A stretch of DNA of 64,000 bases, from NCBI GenBank assembly GCA_902800525.1, contig CADCEV010000003.1, positions 124,001 through 188,000 of the forward strand, given 5' to 3'. Every line of letters begins with the position of its first letter. Positions within the stretch are counted from its first letter, which is position 1. Below are positions 41,524 to 49,045 of this stretch, piece by piece. Origin of the DNA: an uncultured Bacteroidales bacterium (GTDB lineage: Bacteria; Bacteroidota; Bacteroidia; Bacteroidales; Paludibacteraceae). The position numbers and the translations under genes are program-made. Under the pieces are notes generated by a model. The model had not been told where the DNA came from. It did not search any database and saw only the letters and a list, made by a program, of their open reading frames with translations.

Positions 41524-42758
41524 TATTTGTTGTTGTTCACTAAGTCTTTGATACCTGCGAGGTCGAAACCGAGTGTGAAACGCATTGTTTGGTCAAGCGG
41601 GTTGGTAGCTGCCAAACCTACGCAGTAAGACACATCCAGTGTGACGATAGAGAGGTGGAAACCGGCTCCGAAAGTGAGCACGTTGCGGTTACCTTTGTAG
41701 AAGTTCTCATAGCTGTAACCTGCGCGGGCAAAGAACTGCTTGTTGTAGCTATATTCGAGACCTACACCCCAACGAACCTCTTCAAACTCCTCCGAAGCTC
41801 CGCGAGGTGCGTCTCCGAATGATTGGAACCAACCTTTAGCGGGGTTGAGCTCTGAATAAGCTACTTGGTTCATCTGCCATGTAGCCTCGTTGGTCGGATC
41901 TACTGGTGTGCCGTCTGTTTTCCAAAGATCTTGGTTATCTGCGGTCTCTTTGGTGGTGAATTTAGAGCGGCGGGTAGGAACGAGCATTTTGTTTGCCTCC
42001 AGGTTGAAGGTTAACGAGTTGTATTTGTCAAACGGCAACTCATAGGAAGCACCGATGTTCATGGATGCCGGGATGAAGTTTGAACTACCATCGTCTGCAT
42101 AGCTCATCTTGCCACCTAAGTTCTTCAACGTGAAACCGATTGCGAGGTTGCTCGGACCCATAGGCAGATCAAACGGTTGACGATAGTAAACAGCTACATC
42201 TGCTGCTGCTGTCATTGCCGGGTGCATCTCCGTTCCTGCTTTGTTTACGCCGTTGTTCAGGTCGGAATAGAGGAAACGTACGGCAACGGACATAGATACA
42301 TACTCATGCAGTTTACGGAAATAACTGAGGTCAAGGGCCCATTCGTTCGGACGTACGTCTTGCAACTTGGTTCCGTTTAAGTCCATCAGCACTACATCAC
42401 CCATAGAGAAATAGGTGAAGCTGGCACCGATACCGCCGGCTAATTCACCGAAATTGTAGAAACCTGCCAAATAAGCCAGATCAATGTCGCCTACCAACTT
42501 ACGCAACCACGGCGTGTAGTTGGCGGTAAGACCTCCCTTGGAATACATGTAGGCATACTTAGCTGGGTTCCAATACTGTGAGTTAAAGTCAGCCTCCGTA
42601 GCCACACCTACATCAGCCATACCGGCAGCACGTGCATCCGGAGCGATGGAAAGGGACGGCATTGAAGTAATTACAGGGTTTGCCTCGCGGGTCGCCTGTG
42701 CAAAACCGTTGCTGCATAACGCGATTGCGAGCAGTGTTAAAAGAATTTTCTTGTTCAT
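41523..42758 (-). CDS. porV: type IX secretion outer-membrane protein PorV
   Basis: A 411-residue outer-membrane beta-barrel of the FadL-like PorV/LptO family, with signal peptide MNKKILLTLLAIALCSNGFAQ. PSLSIAPDARAAGMADVGVA and QYWNPAKYAYM are hallmarks. PorV shuttles cargo from the SprA translocon to the PorU sortase in the T9SS. It lies directly downstream of porU; the 120-base gap has a GTTATG-GCGA-CATAAC hairpin (minus strand, 42815-42800). Confidence 0.92.
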   Translation of the reverse strand: MNKKILLTLLAIALCSNGFAQATREANPVITSMPSLSIAPDARAAGMADVGVATEADFNSQYWNPAKYAYMYSKGGLTANYTPWLRKLVGDIDLAYLAGFYNFGELAGGIGASFTYFSMGDVVLMDLNGTKLQDVRPNEWALDLSYFRKLHEYVSMSVAVRFLYSDLNNGVNKAGTEMHPAMTAAADVAVYYRQPFDLPMGPSNLAIGFTLKNLGGKMSYADDGSSNFIPASMNIGASYELPFDKYNSLTFNLEANKMLVPTRRSKFTTKETADNQDLWKTDGTPVDPTNEATWQMNQVAYSELNPAKGWFQSFGDAPRGASEEFEEVRWGVGLEYSYNKQFFARAGYSYENFYKGNRNVLTFGAGFHLSIVTLDVSYCVGLAATNPLDQTMRFTLGFDLAGIKDLVNNNK

Positions 42759-42878
42759 TTTAGTTTTGTTATTGTTATTTTGTTGTTATTCTAATGTTCG
42801 TTATGTCGCCATAACGGGGTAAAATATTCTTCAAGCGATTTGCTTCATAGGCAAAATATGGTTTTTAATTAGTATTTA

Positions 42879-45800
42879 TTATTTAGTAATTATGATTTTT
42901 CCGGAGGAAGCACTATATTTGTTTCCCGATGATTTGAGGCGCACATTATATACATATACACCCGGGAGAAGATTGATATCCGCCAAGTTAACCGTCATTT
43001 GCTCCGAGTTGTTACGCGGATTCATGTAAACCATCTGTCCGCTGAGGTTGTAAATGTACAACTCTGCATTCAGCAGTTCATCCGGCTGGTCGTATTGTAC
43101 CAATATATTGACGATACCGGTAGCTTGTACGGGGTTCGGATAGCTGGTAACGGAGTGAATCGTTGGATCAGCACCTGCTTGCACGATGAAATTCAAACTC
43201 TTGGTTGTGCTGTTATTTAAAAGATCCCATGCTCTGAAGGTCAGACTGTGTGCGCCGTCCGGCATTGCACCCATAAGGTAGCTTATTGTTCCTTTCTGAT
43301 AACTGCTGTTCGCGGCAATGAAATACTCATTGAGTGTGTATATCTGCGCCGGATCATCATCCACAATCATCAGCAGGTCATGACCAATACCTGCGCCGGC
43401 GGTGTTGATACCATGTTCGTCGTACAGTTCTGCGAAGAACCGTGGGGTAGAGTTGGTCTTGAAGGTCATGGTGTCTTTGCACTCTTTGCAATTACAATCC
43501 GGGCAATTCAGGTAAATCTTCATCTCCGGTCCTACGGTGTCGGCATAGAATGAAGAGCCGGTTCCGCCTATCGTAAATTGCTCATAGTGACCTACCGCTT
43601 CTGCTAACTCCAGCGAGTCGGCAGTCGAGGCATAATATACGATTCGTCCGTTGCCGTAGTTGTAGCGGATGTCCTTGGGAACCATAAAAGTGAACCCGAA
43701 CTTACCCTCTTTCACTTCTGCTGAGCCGGAGAAAATCGTATTGGGGTAGTCGTTGTATTGCAATTCGTTGGCATTCTCCGGCGCTGCATCGTTGTCGCGG
43801 GTCTTGATAACTTGCATCTTGTCATAGATGGTGATATCTACGGTACCATTGAAATCTTCCACCACGAAATTGTCCTCATCAATGATCTCGCCTTCAAAGT
43901 GCTGAACGCTCAGGGCGTTGAGGGTGTCTTTTTCTGTCGGCTTGGTATAAACCTGATATTGTGTGGGGTAATTCAGATGGATAGCCGGGTCGCCGAGCAG
44001 TACATAGGCCATTTTGTTGGCATCCGAGCCGAGTCTGTTTTTACCTCTTGCGCAAGCTTCACCGATGGTCATGTCGTACCGGAATGGAGTGGAGTGACTA
44101 AAGAGCGTATCGGTCACGCTACGGTTCAGTTCCGTGTTCGGCGAGGCATACACTGTGCGTGTCGCTGCAAAGACGCCGATTGCGCCTCCGTTCGGATTGA
44201 GAACGGCGGCCTCTGAGCAACAACGTTTACCGCCGTCGCACTCCGCAAAACTGCAGGTGGCAAAGAGCCAGAAGGCTTGGTTGCGGTTGGTCATCTTCTC
44301 AATATCGCGGATGTTCATTATGGACTCGTTGGTAATGGCGTTATAGCCGCCGTGACCTGAATAATCGAAGAAGAGCACGCCGTTCTTGAGCAGATTGTCC
44401 AAACGGTTCTTGGCCAAAGGATAACTCTCTCCGCTGGCGTTCACTTCCTGCGGATAAGCGTCAAGATAGATCTTGTTCACTACAAAATCAGGGTTCTTCA
44501 GTCGCATCAACTCCGCACTTTCTTCGGCGGTGATGGTGTGAGTGCCGTTTTCGCCGTCGTCTGCTAAATAGACGATTTGGTTTTTCCATCTGCCGGCGTT
44601 CTCGTTGCGTATGTACGCGATCAATTTATCTACTGTGGTTCGCGCCTCCTCTAAATTATAAACAGGAAGACGTCCTACACCTATATCCATGCGTCCTGCC
44701 GTATCGGATTCGCCTTCTGAGTCATCCAAAAAGCCGAAGTAGTCATCCGTGCAGTAGGCGTTCACTTCGTTCTCCGAGTTCTTGGCTTGATAGGTTAGCA
44801 GCAGGCTGACACCGGAATTGTCCAGTATTTTGCGGTTGTCAAAAGAGCCGTGACCCATTAACAAGAGCCATCTGGGCTTCTGTATAGCATTTCCATCTGC
44901 GCGGTCGTATAACATCTTCATCAGCCAGCGGTACGCGGTCGCGTCAGGTGTGCCGGAGGAGAACTCGTTATACACCTCTTGGTCGGTTACAACGGCCCAG
45001 GTGATCGCCTCTTTCTCCTCATGGGCTTTTGCCAAGCGTTTTGCCTCTTCTTCATATCCTTCCGGGCAGATAATAACGTAGTCGATATTCTTGAGCGCGT
45101 GTAAGTTTTGATTGGAAATAGTGTGTGTCTCTTTCTCATCTACGGTAACCCAATTCGTGCCTTCTGGGTTGACGGCTACGTATTCGTGAATGCCATCTAC
45201 CTGAGTGCCGATCCATTGGGTCTCGCCGTTTGCGTATGTGCTCGGCATTTTGACGATATGTGTCTTGTCGGTTACATCCCAAATCTGGATGTTCTCCGTC
45301 GTATTGGTCAAATGGAAACGGACAGGAGCAGAGGTCTTGTAGTTCACATTTGTGCGGATAGGCATCCAACTCCCGGTCATCTTCAATTCGCTCGGAGTGG
45401 TTACTTCGATGAAATTCAACCAACCTAACGCGCTCGCCAAAGAGCATTGATACTCTAATTTCACCTTCTGTTGCCCTGCCGTGGACATCTGTTTGATATT
45501 CGTCAAACCGGTCTTCGCGCGGGTGTAGTTATCGGTGGCTGCTAAGATGTTGATGGTCTTTGTATTGCCGCCGTTCACGCTTGCGCTGAAATTGGATGCC
45601 ACCGATGAATATGCCGCCAACTCCATATACACCGTACTCTGTTCGTCGGTCAAGGCATTGGGAGTGGAGAACGTGAACGTCCGCGGTTTGTTGATGCTGA
45701 ACTGCTCGCCATAGAAGGTTCGTCCGCCGCCTGACACGCCTGAACGGTCAATCAGGTTAATCGAATCTTTGTCATGTACCTGATAATACGGGTATTTCGT

Positions 45801-46256
45801 GATTTCTGTCGGTGTGCCGGTAACAACCTCGCCTTCGGTAGGAGCCAGCATTGAACCGGTATTATCCGTGAGGAAATAGTATCCGTAATTTGAATACGTG
45901 TTCCGGGTATGCGTAAAACGCGATCCGGTGTAAGACCAACTGATCGGACCTTGCACCCAGAAAAGCACAAAGTCTGTTCCTACATACACCGGTACTTGCG
46001 GCAGATCGTCTATATTGGCTTTGCTGAAATCTTGTAATTTCTGTGCGCCGCCATAACCGAATACGCGCAACTCGCTCGGATTGAGACCGGCGCGCTCCAA
46101 TTCGCTGAAACTCATGCGGCACACACCGGATTCGCTCACACGGATCTTTACCCACTTTCCGCTATTCAATACGGAATTATCCACATACGTGTGAATGCCG
46201 GCCATCATGGACAAGCTCATCGCCAATATGGCAACTAGGGAAACAATCTTTCTCAT
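42879..46256 (-). CDS. porU: type IX secretion sortase PorU
   Basis: A cell-surface C25 (gingipain-type) cysteine protease that removes the C-terminal signal of T9SS cargo and attaches it to A-LPS. The 1125-residue protein has a signal peptide (MRKIVSLVAILAMSLSMMAG), catalytic His635 (DYSGHGGYN) and Cys668 (LFATCSFAECDGG), and its own C-terminal T9SS domain (PNPVQATGIVNI; LYIYNLSGQMVY; LLPGVYVYNVRL). The longer open frame upstream of 46256 overlaps another gene. Start overlaps the FAH-like stop by ATGA. porV follows. Confidence 0.92.
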   Translation of the reverse strand: MRKIVSLVAILAMSLSMMAGIHTYVDNSVLNSGKWVKIRVSESGVCRMSFSELERAGLNPSELRVFGYGGAQKLQDFSKANIDDLPQVPVYVGTDFVLFWVQGPISWSYTGSRFTHTRNTYSNYGYYFLTDNTGSMLAPTEGEVVTGTPTEITKYPYYQVHDKDSINLIDRSGVSGGGRTFYGEQFSINKPRTFTFSTPNALTDEQSTVYMELAAYSSVASNFSASVNGGNTKTINILAATDNYTRAKTGLTNIKQMSTAGQQKVKLEYQCSLASALGWLNFIEVTTPSELKMTGSWMPIRTNVNYKTSAPVRFHLTNTTENIQIWDVTDKTHIVKMPSTYANGETQWIGTQVDGIHEYVAVNPEGTNWVTVDEKETHTISNQNLHALKNIDYVIICPEGYEEEAKRLAKAHEEKEAITWAVVTDQEVYNEFSSGTPDATAYRWLMKMLYDRADGNAIQKPRWLLLMGHGSFDNRKILDNSGVSLLLTYQAKNSENEVNAYCTDDYFGFLDDSEGESDTAGRMDIGVGRLPVYNLEEARTTVDKLIAYIRNENAGRWKNQIVYLADDGENGTHTITAEESAELMRLKNPDFVVNKIYLDAYPQEVNASGESYPLAKNRLDNLLKNGVLFFDYSGHGGYNAITNESIMNIRDIEKMTNRNQAFWLFATCSFAECDGGKRCCSEAAVLNPNGGAIGVFAATRTVYASPNTELNRSVTDTLFSHSTPFRYDMTIGEACARGKNRLGSDANKMAYVLLGDPAIHLNYPTQYQVYTKPTEKDTLNALSVQHFEGEIIDEDNFVVEDFNGTVDITIYDKMQVIKTRDNDAAPENANELQYNDYPNTIFSGSAEVKEGKFGFTFMVPKDIRYNYGNGRIVYYASTADSLELAEAVGHYEQFTIGGTGSSFYADTVGPEMKIYLNCPDCNCKECKDTMTFKTNSTPRFFAELYDEHGINTAGAGIGHDLLMIVDDDPAQIYTLNEYFIAANSSYQKGTISYLMGAMPDGAHSLTFRAWDLLNNSTTKSLNFIVQAGADPTIHSVTSYPNPVQATGIVNILVQYDQPDELLNAELYIYNLSGQMVYMNPRNNSEQMTVNLADINLLPGVYVYNVRLKSSGNKYSASSGKIIITK

Positions 46257-46780
46257 TTTATTTTGCAATATAGTTTTTCTTCTCCGTCGATCTCGACGCG
46301 GATAATTTCTTCTTTTTGCACCGCACGGGGCGCTTTGTTTGCTTGAATATAAATCAGGTCGCCTTGTCGGATTGTCATCACTTTGCTGGCTTGTGCAATC
46401 GCCTCCGAAGGGGAAATTACCAACGATTCCTTTGTCCATTGTACTTTGTCCCCTTGTACTTCTGTCCATTCTCCTATCGCCAGAGAATAGTCAAAGCAGG
46501 TTGCCGTCGTCCATGGTCTTCCTTCTTTTTGCAACTCGCGCAGAATGTCTATTGCTACAAAGTCTGCTCCGGGAGCTACTGCATCGTAATATCGCTCTGC
46601 AAACCGCGGGGCGATCTCTTTGCCCAAACGACTCACACGCAAGATAAAACAATCGGTCACTCCAAGTTCCTTCGTCCATTCAGGGATGAACATCGGCTTA
46701 CGACCGTTGAGCAGACAACTATCACCTTTGAGTACCATTTCCGGCGCTCCGTTGCTATGTACAAAGCCTATTATTTTCAT
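46253..46780 (-). CDS. fumarylacetoacetate-hydrolase-like protein, short form
   Basis: A 175-residue protein resembling the FAH family. RVSRLGKEIAPRFAERYYDAV, GADFVAIDILRELQKEGRPW and TIRQGDLIYI match its core order, but the family is normally 200 residues or more, and the metal-binding E-x-E pair is not obvious. It may be a degenerate hydrolase or decarboxylase. It heads the porU-porV-ispF run and overlaps porU by ATGA. The promoter -7 box ends only eight bases before the ATG, so the mRNA is almost leaderless. Confidence 0.75.
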   Translation of the reverse strand: MKIIGFVHSNGAPEMVLKGDSCLLNGRKPMFIPEWTKELGVTDCFILRVSRLGKEIAPRFAERYYDAVAPGADFVAIDILRELQKEGRPWTTATCFDYSLAIGEWTEVQGDKVQWTKESLVISPSEAIAQASKVMTIRQGDLIYIQANKAPRAVQKEEIIRVEIDGEEKLYCKIK

Positions 46781-46788
46781 TTAGCGTG

Positions 46789-46820
46789 CAAAGTTACAAC
46801 TTTTTTTTGACATATGCAAG
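46789..46820 (-). promoter_or_regulatory. promoter of the FAH-porU-porV-ispF run
   Basis: On the minus strand: CTTG (46820-46817), 20 bases, TAACTTTG (46796-46789), CACGCTAA, ATG. The 5' leader is predicted to be about 0-5 bases. Confidence 0.8.
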
Positions 46821-46866
46821 TTTTTAAGTAAAAAGTATAACTTTTTCTTAACTTTTGTATTCTTTC

Positions 46867-46897
46867 TCTCCCCTTTGGGGGAGTTGGAGAGGGCTTT
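46867..46897. repeat. GC-rich mini-element relative after der
   Basis: CTCTCCCC-TTT-GGGGGAG then TTGGAGAGGGCTTTTTT. Similar C-run/G-run style to the copies at 2995, 6861 and 25487. With the T-run it could end plus-strand transcription; for der (minus strand) the T-run is on the wrong side. Confidence 0.55.
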
Positions 46898-46898
46898 T

Positions 46899-48215
46899 TT
46901 ATTTGGCTCGGATGAACAATTGAACCGGCGTGCCTTCAAAGTCCCACCATTCGCGCAATTTGTTCTCCAAGAACCGGCGATATGGCTCTTTCACGTATTG
47001 CGGCAGGTTCGCAAAAAACACAAACGTCGGGATCTGCGTGTTCGGCAACTGAGTACAATATTTGATCTTGATATATTTGCCTTTCCATGCGGGCGGCGGA
47101 TAGTTCTCAATCAGCGGCAGGAACTTCTCGTTCAGTTGTGCGGTCGGCACTTTCTTGTTCTTGTTCTCATACACATGAATTGCCGTCTCCACTACCTTGA
47201 AAATACGTTGTTTGGTCAGCGCGCTTGTAAAGATAATCGGGAAATCTGTAAACGGCGCGATTCGCTCGCGAATGGCGGATTCGTACGCTTTAATATCCGC
47301 ATTCGTCTTACTCTCAACAAGATCCCATTTGTTGATACATACCACGAGACCTTTCTTGTTTTTCTGTATGAGCGAGTAGATATTCAGATCCTGCGCTTCT
47401 ATGCCACGCGTCGCATCAATCATCAGAATGCACACATCGCTGTTCTCTATCGCGCGGATAGAGCGTACAACGGAGTAGTACTCCAAATCTTCCGTCACTT
47501 TCGCTTTTTTGCGGATACCGGCGGTGTCTACCAGGTAAAAATCCTTGCCGAACTTATTATACCGCGTATAAATCGAGTCGCGTGTAGTACCCGGAATGTC
47601 TGTTACGATCGTTCTTTCCTCGCCGATAAACGCATTCAGGATAGAAGACTTACCGGCATTCGGTCTGCCTACTATCGCAAAACGTGGCAGTTCCTCCAAT
47701 TCCTCGTCGGAGTTGTCCTCTTTCTTGAAACGGCTCACCACTTCGTCTAACAAATCGCCGGTTCCCAAACCGTTCTCTGCCGACAGAATAAACGGTTCGC
47801 CTAAACCTAATTTGTAGAATTCCGCAGCGCCGTATTGGTTTTCAAAGGTATCTACTTTGTTGACGCAGAGTACGGTTGGTTTCTTGGCTTGACGAAGCAG
47901 ATGGGCCACTTCCGTATCGAATTGTGTCACGCCTTCGTTTACATCCACTACTAACAGCACAACGTCCGACTCGCGGATAGCCAAATTCACTTGGCGGTTG
48001 ATCTCGCTCTCGAATGTGTCGTCGCTATTCACAACCCACCCTCCGGTGTCGATCACGCTGAACTCGCGACCACACCATTCCGCTTTGCCGTATTGGCGGT
48101 CACGCGTCGTACCTGCTGTATTATTCACTATCGCCCGACGAGTGCCCGTCAAGCGGTTAAACAGAGTCGATTTCCCTACATTGGGACGACCCACTATCGC
48201 TACAATATTTGCCAT
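46899..48215 (-). CDS. der: GTPase Der (EngA)
   Basis: Double GTPase for 50S ribosome maturation. The 438-residue protein has two G domains: [12 protein letters not shown] with DTGG and NKVD in the first, and [12 protein letters not shown] with DTAG and NKWD in the second. A KH-like domain follows ([15 protein letters not shown]). Family-normal length. The 165-base gap to the slyD-like gene has no clear promoter. Confidence 0.96.
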   Translation of the reverse strand: MANIVAIVGRPNVGKSTLFNRLTGTRRAIVNNTAGTTRDRQYGKAEWCGREFSVIDTGGWVVNSDDTFESEINRQVNLAIRESDVVLLVVDVNEGVTQFDTEVAHLLRQAKKPTVLCVNKVDTFENQYGAAEFYKLGLGEPFILSAENGLGTGDLLDEVVSRFKKEDNSDEELEELPRFAIVGRPNAGKSSILNAFIGEERTIVTDIPGTTRDSIYTRYNKFGKDFYLVDTAGIRKKAKVTEDLEYYSVVRSIRAIENSDVCILMIDATRGIEAQDLNIYSLIQKNKKGLVVCINKWDLVESKTNADIKAYESAIRERIAPFTDFPIIFTSALTKQRIFKVVETAIHVYENKNKKVPTAQLNEKFLPLIENYPPPAWKGKYIKIKYCTQLPNTQIPTFVFFANLPQYVKEPYRRFLENKLREWWDFEGTPVQLFIRAK

Positions 48216-48380
48216 AGTTGTATTTTTTTTATGTTGTTTTACTTTTGTTTTCTTTTGCTTCTCTTTTTGTCAGACTTCCGCCATATATGCGTAAATCAGA
48301 CTAACGAGACACTATCGAGAGAGAATCGAATCGGGGTTAAATCCTGGTAAAGACGGAGTCAACCCACACTCAATCCCTGC

Positions 48381-48968
48381 TTACTCGCATCCCCCGCAAT
48401 TACCACATCCCTCTCCGCAATCACCACAGTTTTCGCCTTTCTTCTTGTGGCAACCGCCTCCGCAACAACCGTGACGAGGGTTGCGGATTGCCTCTAACTC
48501 ACCCGGAGTGACATCGCGGATTGCGATGATTGTACCTTTGAAATGCAGATCTTCGCCGGCGTACGGGTGATTCAAATCAATAGTAACACTCTCGTCCGTG
48601 ATCTCGCACACTTGTGCTTTGACCACTTGGCCGTCTGTTGTGTTCATCGGAACGATTGCACCCACATACACACGCTCAGAATCGAACTCGCCGTCGCCGT
48701 TGAAGAACATCTTCTTCGGCAAGGTCATCAGTCCTTCTTCCAAGTACTCACCGTAGGCGTCTTTGGCAGCTAACACGAAATCAAAGCTCTCGCCTTCTTC
48801 CTTGCCTGCCATAGCTGCCTCAAACGCCGGAAGCATCATTCCTTCGCCGTGACACCACACTAACGGAGCTTCCTCCGTCGCTTTTTCCATTAACTCTTCT
48901 TGACCACTTTCGCCGTTGATATACAACTCATACGTGGCACTTACTACTTTTTGATTTTCAATTTTCAT
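48381..48968 (-). CDS. SlyD-like FKBP peptidyl-prolyl isomerase
   Basis: A 195-residue FKBP-type isomerase/chaperone. The N-terminal FKBP fold is interrupted by an insert-in-flap domain (about 70-125), then DLNHPYAGEDLHFKGTI as in SlyD. The C-terminal tail is rich in Cys, His and Gly (GCCGGGCHKKK, then repeated GxCGxC), a metal-binding tail like the nickel tail of SlyD. It is followed by der and preceded by lptD across a word-repeat spacer. Metal type is unknown; no hydrogenase or urease genes are near. Confidence 0.9.
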   Translation of the reverse strand: MKIENQKVVSATYELYINGESGQEELMEKATEEAPLVWCHGEGMMLPAFEAAMAGKEEGESFDFVLAAKDAYGEYLEEGLMTLPKKMFFNGDGEFDSERVYVGAIVPMNTTDGQVVKAQVCEITDESVTIDLNHPYAGEDLHFKGTIIAIRDVTPGELEAIRNPRHGCCGGGCHKKKGENCGDCGEGCGNCGGCE

Positions 48969-49045
48969 ATCATATAAACTTTAAACTTTCAACTCTCAAC
49001 TTTATAACTTCTCTAAACTCTAAACTTTCAACACTCAACTAAAAC
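48969..49045. repeat. ACTTTCAACT-type word repeat between lptD and slyD-like gene
   Basis: The 77-base spacer is filled by words such as AAACTTTCAACTCTCAACTT and CTAAACTCTAAACTTTCAAC. It is another member of the spacer-word family. Confidence 0.75.

Noticed and set aside
46257-46469. N-terminal extension of porU
   Set aside because: It overlaps the FAH-like gene in another frame and hides a good signal peptide starting at 46256.
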